Made by a program: the position numbers and the translations under genes. The notes below the pieces were generated by a model. The model saw nothing but the letters and a program-made list of their open reading frames with translations, was not told the DNA's origin and searched no databases. From positions 2,947,501 to 3,011,500 of the forward strand of contig NZ_CP009452.1 in assembly GCF_001278035.1 (NCBI RefSeq): DNA of 64,000 nt, written 5' to 3'. Every line of letters begins with the position of its first letter. The first letter of the stretch is position 1. Of this stretch, positions 35,088 through 42,859 are shown one piece after another. This DNA comes from Sphingopyxis sp. 113P3 (GTDB lineage: Bacteria > Pseudomonadota > Alphaproteobacteria > Sphingomonadales > Sphingomonadaceae).

Positions 35088-36023
35088 TCAACCCACCTGG
35101 GTGATAAAGTCGGGCGGCGGCGGCGGACCCCAGGGTCCTTGCGTCGCGTCGACAGGCTCGACGCCGGGCGTCCAGTCGGCGTTGAGGAGGTCGGTATCCG
35201 TCCAGTGTTCGTACATGATACCCGATGGCTCGATCCAATAGTCGAAGATCTGGCTGCCCTGCTTGTGCCGTCCGATGCCCCACATGTGGCGATATCCCCG
35301 CTTCGAAAGATGGGTATTTCCCACGTAAAGATCGTCGATGTCGAGCACCTCGAACGAGATGTGATGGATACCCCCTGGCGGTCCTGCCAGGGTCTGGAAG
35401 ACATGGTGATCGACATATTCCTCACCCCGGTCGAGCCGGTTGAACGAGAGCAGGACATTGTCCTTGTTCCCCTGGTAAATGACGTCGGACACGAGGAAGC
35501 CGAACATTTCGCGGTACCAGCGTGCAAGCTCTTCGGGCCGGGGGGTGGTGAGTACAATGTGGCCCAGACGAAGAACGTGGGAGGGCCCCTCCTGGGGCCG
35601 GCGCACTTCGCCGCGGCGACGAAGACGATCCCGCCCCTCGTTCATAAGCGGTCCCGGCACCTGGAGAGGATCGGCCTGCGCGACACCGCAAACAAGCTCT
35701 ATGCGGTTCCCGTCGGGGTCGTGCGCCGCAACGCGCCACCCCCCGCCTAGCCCATCATGCTCAGACACCTCGGCCTGCACGGTGGCGGCGAAGCGATCGA
35801 GCTCCTCGCGCGCGGCGACGGCGAACCCGATCGCCGCGAGCCCGCGATCTCCGGCTTCAGCAATGAGAATCTCTGGCTCCGGACCCAGGCCGCGGAAGCG
35901 GAGTTCGGTTTTGGTCGATTTGACCTCGATCAGCCCGAAATCGGACAGAAATTGTCCCGTCGCGTTCAGATCAGGCGATCGTACACGAACATAGGCAAGA
36001 TCGGTTACCTTCACGACAGCCAC
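35088..36023 (-). CDS. Type I extradiol ring-cleavage dioxygenase (VOC family)
   Basis: This 311-residue two-domain VOC protein resembles BphC/HsaC and catechol 2,3-dioxygenases, which open catechols next to the diol using Fe(II). The metal triad is in place in the C-terminal domain: His155 (LGHIVLTT), His220 or 221 (GIHHISFE) and Glu272 (GIMYEHW). The N-terminal domain is the usual vestigial one. The start is GTG at 36023, with GAGAGGAGG six bases upstream; the ATG at 36107 lies inside the thiolase gene. It ends the 39780-to-35088 operon, which shares an operator-like site with the hydroxylase operon that would make its catechol. Confidence 0.88.
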   Translation of the reverse strand: MAVVKVTDLAYVRVRSPDLNATGQFLSDFGLIEVKSTKTELRFRGLGPEPEILIAEAGDRGLAAIGFAVAAREELDRFAATVQAEVSEHDGLGGGWRVAAHDPDGNRIELVCGVAQADPLQVPGPLMNEGRDRLRRRGEVRRPQEGPSHVLRLGHIVLTTPRPEELARWYREMFGFLVSDVIYQGNKDNVLLSFNRLDRGEEYVDHHVFQTLAGPPGGIHHISFEVLDIDDLYVGNTHLSKRGYRHMWGIGRHKQGSQIFDYWIEPSGIMYEHWTDTDLLNADWTPGVEPVDATQGPWGPPPPPDFITQVG

Positions 36024-36036
36024 GGTCAGCCTCCTC

Positions 36037-37275
36037 TCAGCGCCCCAGAATCGCGATCGTCGCGACCGCCTCCTCGACGACGAAGGAGCCGCCTCCATTT
36101 TCCGCAACAGCGATCCGGGGATTTTCCACCTGGCGCGCGCCCGCCTCGCCCCTCAATTGCGTGACAAGCTCGTAAATCTGGCCCAATCCCGTCGCGCCGA
36201 TAGGATGCCCCTTGGACTGGAGCCCTCCCGAGGGATTGACTGGTATGCGTCCGCCGATCGCCGTTTCTCCGCGCTCGGCCATCGCGCCGCCTTCGCCATA
36301 GGCACAAAATCCCAGATTCTCGATCTGGATGATTTCGCCAACCGCAGTCGCGTCATGGACTTCGGCGACCGACACGTCCGCAGGATCGACCCCCGCTCGC
36401 TCATAGGCCCTTTGCGCGGCGAGCACCGTGCAATGCTCCTCTATTGCATCGGGTGAGCGGTCGCTTCCGGTCTGCATCACGGCCGCGCGCACCTCTATGG
36501 CGCGCGCGCGGTTCATCCCCAGTCGCTTCAGCCCCGCCTCCGTGGCCACGATCGCAGCTGCTGCACCATCCGATATCGGAGAGCACATCGGCAGAGTGAA
36601 GGGATAGGTGATCGGCGGAGCCGCGAGCACCTCCTCTATCGTGAAGGGCCGTTGGAACTGCGAAAGGGGATTGTGCTGGGAATGATTGTGGTTCTTCGCC
36701 GAGACAGCGGCAATCTGACGCTGGGTCGTCCCGAAGCGCTCCATATGTTGGCGCGCGAGCCCCGCATAAACGTCCATGAAAATGCTGTAGGGCCGCTCGG
36801 ACGTACTCCCCGGGGGCGCGGCCACGCCCCTCCCGAGCTGCGCGAGCCGTTCCTTGTTTCGCTCGACATCCGCCACGTCCCAGGCGCTGTCAAACGCAGA
36901 GAACATCAGATTCTTGTCGCTCGAGACCATCTTCTCGGCCCCAAGCGCCAATGCGACATCTCCCTCGCCCGCCTTCAGATGATTGACCGCCAGAATGAAG
37001 GCCGTGCTCGCGGTTGCGCAGGCATTCTCGACATTTACCACCGGGATCCCCTGAATGCCCATCGGTCGCAGCGCGATCTCGCCCCGGATCATGTGCTGGC
37101 CTTCCATGTGGCCCTGCGTCGCATTGCCGAAAAACGCAGCCTCGAGGGCGCTCGCCTCGACCTCCGCATCCTTGAGCGCGGCCTGCGTCGCCTGCGCGGA
37201 AAGTTGCTTGATGCTGAGGTCGGGGTGCCGGCCAAAAGGCGTCATCCCAACTCCGACAATGTAAACGCTCTCCAT
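36037..37275 (-). CDS. SCP2-type thiolase-like protein (paralogue 1)
   Basis: This 412-residue thiolase-fold protein has the nucleophile Cys86 (VENACATAST) and the GHP motif (KGHPIGATG). In SCP2-type thiolases the second catalytic Cys lies in an HDCF motif; here it reads HDATA. The C-terminal CxG Cys is also absent (AENGGG). The protein may therefore not be a classic thiolase and could be a retro-aldol lyase like Ltp2 or another C-C lyase on CoA esters. The ATG at 37275 follows AAAGGA. It lies 11 bases after the ligase stop and 13 bases before the dioxygenase start, in a tight operon. A paralogue with the same losses is at 42860. Confidence 0.85.
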   Translation of the reverse strand: MESVYIVGVGMTPFGRHPDLSIKQLSAQATQAALKDAEVEASALEAAFFGNATQGHMEGQHMIRGEIALRPMGIQGIPVVNVENACATASTAFILAVNHLKAGEGDVALALGAEKMVSSDKNLMFSAFDSAWDVADVERNKERLAQLGRGVAAPPGSTSERPYSIFMDVYAGLARQHMERFGTTQRQIAAVSAKNHNHSQHNPLSQFQRPFTIEEVLAAPPITYPFTLPMCSPISDGAAAAIVATEAGLKRLGMNRARAIEVRAAVMQTGSDRSPDAIEEHCTVLAAQRAYERAGVDPADVSVAEVHDATAVGEIIQIENLGFCAYGEGGAMAERGETAIGGRIPVNPSGGLQSKGHPIGATGLGQIYELVTQLRGEAGARQVENPRIAVAENGGGSFVVEEAVATIAILGR

Positions 37276-37286
37276 GGCCTGTCCTT

Positions 37287-38840
37287 TCAGATGCGCCGCT
37301 TTTGCCCGGCCCATAATGTTTCGCGAATGTCACGTTTCAGGACCTTGCCGACGGGACTGCGGGGCAGTTCGGGCCAGAAAAGAACCGATTTTGGAGTCTT
37401 GATCGAACCAAGGCGGCTCCGGCAGAGGCTGAGCAGCTCCTCCGCATCGGCGCTGCGGCCCTCCTTCAGCTGCACCACCGCGGTGACCGCTTCTCCCCAT
37501 TTGGGGTCGGGCGCTCCGACCACGGCGCAATCCTGGACCGCAGGATGGCCCCAGAGCACCTGCTCGATTTCCGAAGGGAAGATGTTGTAGCCACCCGAGA
37601 TGACGAGGTCGCGGGCGCGATCGACCAGGTGGTAAAATCCTTCCTCGTCGCGATAGCCAAGATCCCCCGTGTGGTGCCAGCCGAAGCGCGATGCCTCCGC
37701 GCTGCCTTCAGGGTCCTTGTAATAGCCCGCCATGACATTGCCCGAGCGGACGACGATTTCTCCCACCGCGCCGTCCTCGAGCAACCTGCCCTCCTTGTCC
37801 ATGACCCCCATCATCACAAAGGGAGCAGGACGGCCGCAGCTCGACAACCGCTCGGGTCCGGCGATCTCGCCATCGATATAATGGTCCTCGGGCCTCAGAA
37901 CGGTGCAGAGCATCAGCGCCTCGACCTGAGCATAGCCCTGGCTGAGCACTGGCCCCAGCCATTCGAGGGCTTCGCGCAGCTTCTCCACCGACATGGGTGC
38001 CGCGCCATAGAGCATGCATTTCAGCGCAGGAAAACGCATCGCACGGATCTCTGGATCGGCAAGCATCGTATAGATCAGCGTCGGCGGAACGAACAATTCG
38101 CTGATCGAGTGACGCTCCATCGAGCGCGCCACGGTCCGCGGATCGGTGCCGGGGGAAATGAAAATCGTTCCCCCGCGCACCAGCATCGGAAAGCACATGA
38201 AGCCCGCCGCGTGCGTCATCGGCGCAACGACAAGATAATTGGGCCGCTCGTCCCGTCCGACCGTTGCGATATAGCTCGCGACATAGGTTTCGAAGCCGCG
38301 GTTGGTCTGCAACACGCCCTTCGGCCGCCCCGTCGTGCCGCCTGTGGTCATGATCGCAGCGACATCCTCGGCGTGCGCGCCCCCGCCGCCTTCGTGGCGG
38401 ACCCCCGCCGGCGCTATCCAGTCTCCAAGTGCCGTCACATGATCGAGGGAGGGGCCGAGCACGAGCACGAGCCGGATGCCGGGGGCGGCGGCCCGAATCT
38501 GGTCGATCACAGGCGCGAATGTCGGATGCACGATCAGCAGCTCGCAATCGAAGCGGTCGAGCAGATCGGTGATGTCGTCGAGTGCATATCGCGGATTGAT
38601 CGGCAGCCAGACCAGCTCGGCGCGCAAAATACCCAGGACCGCGATGAGTGCGCCGGGGTCATTGGGGCTGAGCACCGCCGCCTTCGTGCCTTTCTTGAAG
38701 CCGTCACGGACGCAGGCGGCCGCGATCCGGTGGGTCAGCTCGACAACCTCGGTGTACGACCAGTTGCGGTCCTCATAGACGATACAGGGCTTGTCGGATC
38801 CGAACTCCGCACCCTTGTCCAGATAGTCGATCAGCCTCAC
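37287..38840 (-). CDS. AMP-dependent acyl-CoA synthetase/ligase (copy 2)
   Basis: This 517-residue ANL-family ligase has the P-loop TTGGTTGRPKGV, a hinge DRARDLVISGGYNIFP and the C-terminal Lys in RSPVGKVLKR. It would form a CoA thioester for the thiolase-like protein encoded directly downstream. The start is GTG at 38840, with AGGAG seven bases upstream. It follows the FAH gene by 10 bases. It resembles the long-chain/aromatic acid ligase group more than acetyl-CoA synthetase. The substrate is unknown. Confidence 0.9.
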   Translation of the reverse strand: MRLIDYLDKGAEFGSDKPCIVYEDRNWSYTEVVELTHRIAAACVRDGFKKGTKAAVLSPNDPGALIAVLGILRAELVWLPINPRYALDDITDLLDRFDCELLIVHPTFAPVIDQIRAAAPGIRLVLVLGPSLDHVTALGDWIAPAGVRHEGGGGAHAEDVAAIMTTGGTTGRPKGVLQTNRGFETYVASYIATVGRDERPNYLVVAPMTHAAGFMCFPMLVRGGTIFISPGTDPRTVARSMERHSISELFVPPTLIYTMLADPEIRAMRFPALKCMLYGAAPMSVEKLREALEWLGPVLSQGYAQVEALMLCTVLRPEDHYIDGEIAGPERLSSCGRPAPFVMMGVMDKEGRLLEDGAVGEIVVRSGNVMAGYYKDPEGSAEASRFGWHHTGDLGYRDEEGFYHLVDRARDLVISGGYNIFPSEIEQVLWGHPAVQDCAVVGAPDPKWGEAVTAVVQLKEGRSADAEELLSLCRSRLGSIKTPKSVLFWPELPRSPVGKVLKRDIRETLWAGQKRRI

Positions 38841-38850
38841 GTCCCCACTC

Positions 38851-39780
38851 CTACCGGTCGATCCGTCGCGAAAATTCGACCGTCCCGAGCGGCTCGCCCC
38901 GCACCATCCGAAGCACGGTCGCTGCGAGGCGGGTATCGATGCCCTTTTCCCAGCGGCGCCCCAGGGGATCGCGAACCTGCACCGCGAAGCCGCCGATCGG
39001 CTCGATCTCGATGCGGACCGTCTCGCCGTCCTGGATCGGCCCCACGCCCTGGTGGTTGACCCCCAGCGCCAACACGTCGCCCGGCTCGAGCGCGGCGATC
39101 GAGGAGGCGTAAGCGATCATATCGCCGATCGGATTGCCAATATCCGCCATGGGATAATCCTGCCGAAGCTCGTCATCGACCCAGAGGCGCACGTTGAGAT
39201 CGTGCGGGTCGGGGGCAGCGTCAGCAGTGAGGATCCACGGCCCCATCGGCCCGAATGTGTCGTAGGACTTGTCCTGGAAGCTCGTCCCGTGCCCGACTGC
39301 GCGCGCCGACATGTCGAGGAAACAGGTATAGCCAAACACATGGTCGAGCGCGGTCGCGGCCGATATATTCTTCGCGCGCTTGCCGATGACGAGCGCAAGC
39401 TCGGCTTCGTGATGGAAGACCGGCGCATCGACCGAAGGAAGCTCGACGGTATCCCCGGGGCCGATCACGCTCGTCGAAGACTTGAGAAAGAAAGCGGGCT
39501 TGACCGACGCCTCGGCAACCCCTTCCTTGAAGCTCAGCTGGCCGCAAAGCAGCTTTGTCGGGCGAGGAACGGGCGCCCGAAGCGCAACCTCGTCCAAGGA
39601 CAGGCGGGGGGCCTTGCTCGAGGCAACGCGGGCCCGCAGTTCGCCCCAGTGCTCGATCAGGCCAGCCATGCGGTAGAAGGGAGGAAGCGCCATGATCTCG
39701 GGAAGGTCTCCTGCGAGCCGGCGGACGGATTCCTCCTCGACCAATGCAGGAACATAATCGTCGACAAGCGCCAGCTTCAT
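38851..39780 (-). CDS. Fumarylacetoacetate hydrolase (FAH) family protein
   Basis: This 309-residue FAH-fold enzyme has the acidic metal site HHEAELALVIGKR with a later Asp in the FLDMSARAV region, plus the VLALGVNHQGVG turn near the C-terminus. The family hydrolyses or decarboxylates ring-opened dienoic oxo acids. The ATG at 39780 is chosen because GAAGGGAG precedes it; the longer reading from 39843 would overlap the operator. It is the first gene of an operon with a ligase, an SCP2-like protein and an extradiol dioxygenase, so it probably acts on the ring-cleavage product. Confidence 0.88.
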   Translation of the reverse strand: MKLALVDDYVPALVEEESVRRLAGDLPEIMALPPFYRMAGLIEHWGELRARVASSKAPRLSLDEVALRAPVPRPTKLLCGQLSFKEGVAEASVKPAFFLKSSTSVIGPGDTVELPSVDAPVFHHEAELALVIGKRAKNISAATALDHVFGYTCFLDMSARAVGHGTSFQDKSYDTFGPMGPWILTADAAPDPHDLNVRLWVDDELRQDYPMADIGNPIGDMIAYASSIAALEPGDVLALGVNHQGVGPIQDGETVRIEIEPIGGFAVQVRDPLGRRWEKGIDTRLAATVLRMVRGEPLGTVEFSRRIDR

Positions 39781-39833
39781 GGGCTCCCTTCCCCTGTTCG
39801 GCGTCCGCTCGACTGCGTCCGCTTCGATTCTAT

Positions 39834-39854
39834 GAATATACACTTTGTATATTC
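39834..39854. promoter_or_regulatory. Operator-like palindrome AATATACA-N3-TGTATATT, site 2
   Basis: The 9-bp arms GAATATACA and TGTATATTC are perfectly complementary around CTT, 53 bases upstream of the FAH start. Sixteen of the arm bases are identical, with the same spacing, to the site at 10269-10289 before the hydroxylase operon. This is strong evidence that one regulator controls both. Confidence 0.72.
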
Positions 39855-39987
39855 TTACATTCTCGAAGTCAAACGTCGTCAGCCGCCCCCGCCCGCGGCG
39901 GCATCTCCCAGAGGGCGGCTAAGCTGTGCTATCGGCTATTTTCCGTCAGCCTCCGCGGGCGACCGGGCGCGCACACCGGCGCGCCCA

Positions 39988-40995
39988 TCAGAGGCCGGCG
40001 AACTGGCGGAAGGTGTCGATGATCGCTGGTTGAACCGGACGATAGGTCATGCCGAGTTCCCGGCGCGACTTGCTGTTGTCCGCGCGCCAGTGCGGCACAT
40101 CGGGATTCCAGGGGGTGTCCGGGGGGAAGTGCCAACGCGGATCGTCCCCAAACGCTTCCTTCAGAATAGCGGCCATGTCACTCATGCTGAGCACCTCGGC
40201 GAAGACGATGTTGCGCCCGTTTGCACCCTCGACATATGCGCCGCGCAAATGCGCCTCGGCCACATCCCGCACATCGACAACGCCGACATCCCGGACGGGC
40301 ATGTTTTTGGCAAAGGTCCCGTCGGACAATGCGCGAAACTGGTCAAAGGTCGCCGATGTCTGCTGGGGCGCTGTGCCAGGCCCGACAATGAAGGCGGGAT
40401 TGATAACGACAAGCTTCCAGCGCTGCTGGGCGTCGGCTATTTTCCAGGCTTCGCGTTCGGCCAGCACCTTGGAATAGGGATAGGCGGTCGTCTCGAGCGT
40501 GGTGACCTCGTTCCAGTCGGCCTCGGTGCACAGCTTCCCGGTCACCGTCACGGTATCGATGATCGCCACCGTCGAACTTGTCAGCACGACTCGTTCGACG
40601 CTTGGAACACCGCAAGCCGTCTCGAGCACGTCGCGCGTTCCCTTCAGAGCGGGCTCGAGGACATCGCGCCGGGGATCCTTGATCCGCGAAGGAAGAAGGA
40701 ATGGAGAGGCGGTGTGCATGACGATGCGGCACCCCTGCATCGCCGCTTCATGACTCCCGGACTCAAGCAGATCTGCCCGAAACAAGCGCAGCGATCCCGG
40801 CGCGGCCTTTTCCATCTGGAGCAGGTGCGCGACCTTCGCTTCGTCTCCGGGATCGCGCACGCAGGCATGAACCGTCACCCCGGCATCGAGCAGATATTTT
40901 ACCACCCAGCCGGCAAGATAGCCGGAGGCACCGGTCACCAGGACCGGACCATAGGGGGCAGCCATCGTCACCATTCGAATGTCCTTTTCCGTCAT
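39988..40995 (-). CDS. Extended SDR, dihydroflavonol-reductase-like (paralogue 2)
   Basis: This 335-residue NAD(P)-dependent reductase has VTGASGYLAGWVV at the cofactor site and YPYSK as the catalytic Tyr-Lys pair. It is paralogous to the protein at 17470 over its whole length. GGAAGG precedes the ATG. It follows the hydratase gene by 65 bases, in the 42717-to-39988 run controlled from the ACGAAA-N5-TTTCGT site at 42807. The paralogue at 17470 sits behind a copy of the same site, so both copies probably respond to the same signal. Confidence 0.88.
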   Translation of the reverse strand: MTEKDIRMVTMAAPYGPVLVTGASGYLAGWVVKYLLDAGVTVHACVRDPGDEAKVAHLLQMEKAAPGSLRLFRADLLESGSHEAAMQGCRIVMHTASPFLLPSRIKDPRRDVLEPALKGTRDVLETACGVPSVERVVLTSSTVAIIDTVTVTGKLCTEADWNEVTTLETTAYPYSKVLAEREAWKIADAQQRWKLVVINPAFIVGPGTAPQQTSATFDQFRALSDGTFAKNMPVRDVGVVDVRDVAEAHLRGAYVEGANGRNIVFAEVLSMSDMAAILKEAFGDDPRWHFPPDTPWNPDVPHWRADNSKSRRELGMTYRPVQPAIIDTFRQFAGL

Positions 40996-41060
40996 GTTCT
41001 TAATCCTTCCGAAATGGGAAGGCGATGCGTGCCCGCACCCCGCAATGGAGGAGGGGCGAG

Positions 41061-41975
41061 CTATGCCGGCGGAGCAATCCGTGCATGTCCGCGGTCGATC
41101 ACCACCAGGGCCCGCGCGGGTGCCATGACCCGGAAGTAAAGCGTGTCATTCCCCGCTTCCCAGATGTGCACGTCGAGCTCCTCTCCAGGGAAGACAGGGG
41201 CGGTGAACCGGCAGGACATCGACTTCAGCCGGGCGGGGTCGTTTTCGCAAACCGCGGCGAGGAGGGCGCGGCCCGCGAGCCCATAGGTGCAAAGCCCGTG
41301 CAGAATCGGCCTTTGGAACCCTGCTGCGCTTGCCACCGCGGGGTCGGCATGCAGGGGATTATAATCGCCCGAGAGCCGGTAAAGCAGCGCCTGCTCGGGG
41401 CGGGTTGTCAGCGGCACGATGTGATCGGGTGAGCGCTCGGGCACCGGTTCGAGCGATCTGATGTCGCCCCCTGCGCTTCCGCGCCCACCGTCGCCGCGCA
41501 GGAACGATGTCTGCCTGACCGTCGCCAGCAGCCGATTGTCTGCCTGGTCGTATATGAGGCGCCGGGCGCGAAGGATCGCGCCCTTTTCTGGACCCTTGTC
41601 CACGATGGCATCGATCGAGAATTCACCTCGCACCGCGCCCTCGACGGGCAGCGGCGCATGAAAATCGCACGATTGTTCTGCGTGGAGAACGCGTTGCCAG
41701 TCGATTCCGTACCGCCGCTCCATCTGCCAGAAGCCGGGCGACGCGAGGACGACCGCCATGGTCGGCAAGGCAAGCAGGCGGTCCTCGAGGACAAACGGGA
41801 GATCGCCCGGATGGTCGGCCCGCTGCCCGGCACCAACCCCCAAAGCATAGAGGATCGTATCGCGGCGGTCGTAGGTTTGCCGGATAATCTGGGTCGGGAT
41901 TCCGACGAGAAAATCAGGGTCAAGGACCGAAGCTGTCGGCGCTTCGACCGGGATCTGGGCGACCGGATCAGCCAT
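41061..41975 (-). CDS. MaoC/hydratase-2 family double-hotdog enoyl-CoA hydratase
   Basis: This 304-residue protein has two hotdog repeats. The C-terminal one carries the complete hydratase-2 motif YRLSGDYNPLHADP, with the Asp and His that add water to trans-2-enoyl-CoA to give the (R)-3-hydroxyacyl-CoA. This is the architecture of the hydratase half of peroxisomal multifunctional enzyme 2 and of ChsH-like steroid hydratases. The ATG at 41975 follows GGGAGGG, and the gene overlaps the stop of the upstream SDR by eight bases. An SDR that would oxidise the 3-hydroxyacyl-CoA is thus translationally coupled. Confidence 0.9.
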   Translation of the reverse strand: MADPVAQIPVEAPTASVLDPDFLVGIPTQIIRQTYDRRDTILYALGVGAGQRADHPGDLPFVLEDRLLALPTMAVVLASPGFWQMERRYGIDWQRVLHAEQSCDFHAPLPVEGAVRGEFSIDAIVDKGPEKGAILRARRLIYDQADNRLLATVRQTSFLRGDGGRGSAGGDIRSLEPVPERSPDHIVPLTTRPEQALLYRLSGDYNPLHADPAVASAAGFQRPILHGLCTYGLAGRALLAAVCENDPARLKSMSCRFTAPVFPGEELDVHIWEAGNDTLYFRVMAPARALVVIDRGHARIAPPA

Positions 41976-42717
41976 ATCGCCCTCCCGATACGTGCAGCAC
42001 ATCGCCCGTAATATAGCCAGCTGCCTCGGATGCAAGAAACGTCACCGCGGACGCCACATCGTCGGTGCGCCCCAGGCGGGGCAAGGGCAGCGAAGCCTCC
42101 GCGTTCGCCTTGATCTTTTCAAAATGTGGAAGATTCCGAACCGCCGCTGTGTCGATGATGCCCGGGGCGACCGCGTTCACGGTGATATTATAGCGCCCGT
42201 TCTCCATCGCCATCGATCGCGTGAGACCGAGCAGGCCCGCCTTGGCCGAAGAATAATTTGCCTGCCCGGGATTGCCGAGATAGGCGCGCGAGGAAATGTT
42301 GATGATCCGGCCCCATCGTTGATCGATCATGGTCGGCAGAACGGCCTTCGTACACAAGAACGCGCCTTTCAGGACGACATCGACGACGGCATCCCAGTCG
42401 TCTTCCTCCATCCGCGTGATGCGCATGTCGCGGGTGAAGCCAGCGTTGTTCACGAGGATATCGACGCTGCCGCATGCCTCCAGGATGTGCGTGACCGCAG
42501 CCTCGACCGACGCCGAGCTGGAAACATCGACCCTGACGGCGATCGCATCATGACCCAGCCCGCGCAGCCGCGCGGCCTGGGCTTCGGCCGCGTCCTCATG
42601 AATATCGCCAATCGCGACGCGGACGCCTTCCTCAGCAAGCATGGCCGCCGTGCGAGCACCGATCCCGCCGGCCGCTCCCGTCACGAACGCCACGCGTCCA
42701 CCAATTCCCAGATCCAT
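41968..42717 (-). CDS. Classical SDR oxidoreductase (3-hydroxyacyl-CoA dehydrogenase type)
   Basis: This 249-residue classical short-chain dehydrogenase has TGAAGGIG for cofactor binding, NNAG, the catalytic Ser in INISS and YSSAK for Tyr and Lys. The C-terminus YITGDVLHVSGG is typical. The ATG at 42717 is chosen because AGGGA lies eight bases upstream. It overlaps the hydratase by eight bases, so the pair probably performs hydration and oxidation of a CoA-bound side chain. It is the first gene of its operon, divergent from the thiolase-like gene at 42860. Confidence 0.9.
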   Translation of the reverse strand: MDLGIGGRVAFVTGAAGGIGARTAAMLAEEGVRVAIGDIHEDAAEAQAARLRGLGHDAIAVRVDVSSSASVEAAVTHILEACGSVDILVNNAGFTRDMRITRMEEDDWDAVVDVVLKGAFLCTKAVLPTMIDQRWGRIINISSRAYLGNPGQANYSSAKAGLLGLTRSMAMENGRYNITVNAVAPGIIDTAAVRNLPHFEKIKANAEASLPLPRLGRTDDVASAVTFLASEAAGYITGDVLHVSGGRYG

Positions 42718-42806
42718 AATTTCAATCCCTGTGCGCATTTGGCCGAACGGCCGATGGGGCCTTTCGATGCCGCCGCTAAAGGCTAGCTCGGAAAGCGTCA
42801 AGATTT

Positions 42807-42823
42807 ACGAAATTCATTTTCGT
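42807..42823. promoter_or_regulatory. Operator-like palindrome ACGAAA-N5-TTTCGT, site 2
   Basis: Perfect arms ACGAAA/TTTCGT flank TTCAT, midway between the divergent SDR (42717) and thiolase-like (42860) genes. It differs from site 1 at one central base. The IclR gene at 45585 is transcribed rightward from this control region, which makes that protein the leading candidate regulator. Confidence 0.74.
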
Positions 42824-42859
42824 CTTTTCACTTCGTGCGGACTCCTCTATGCGCGGCGC

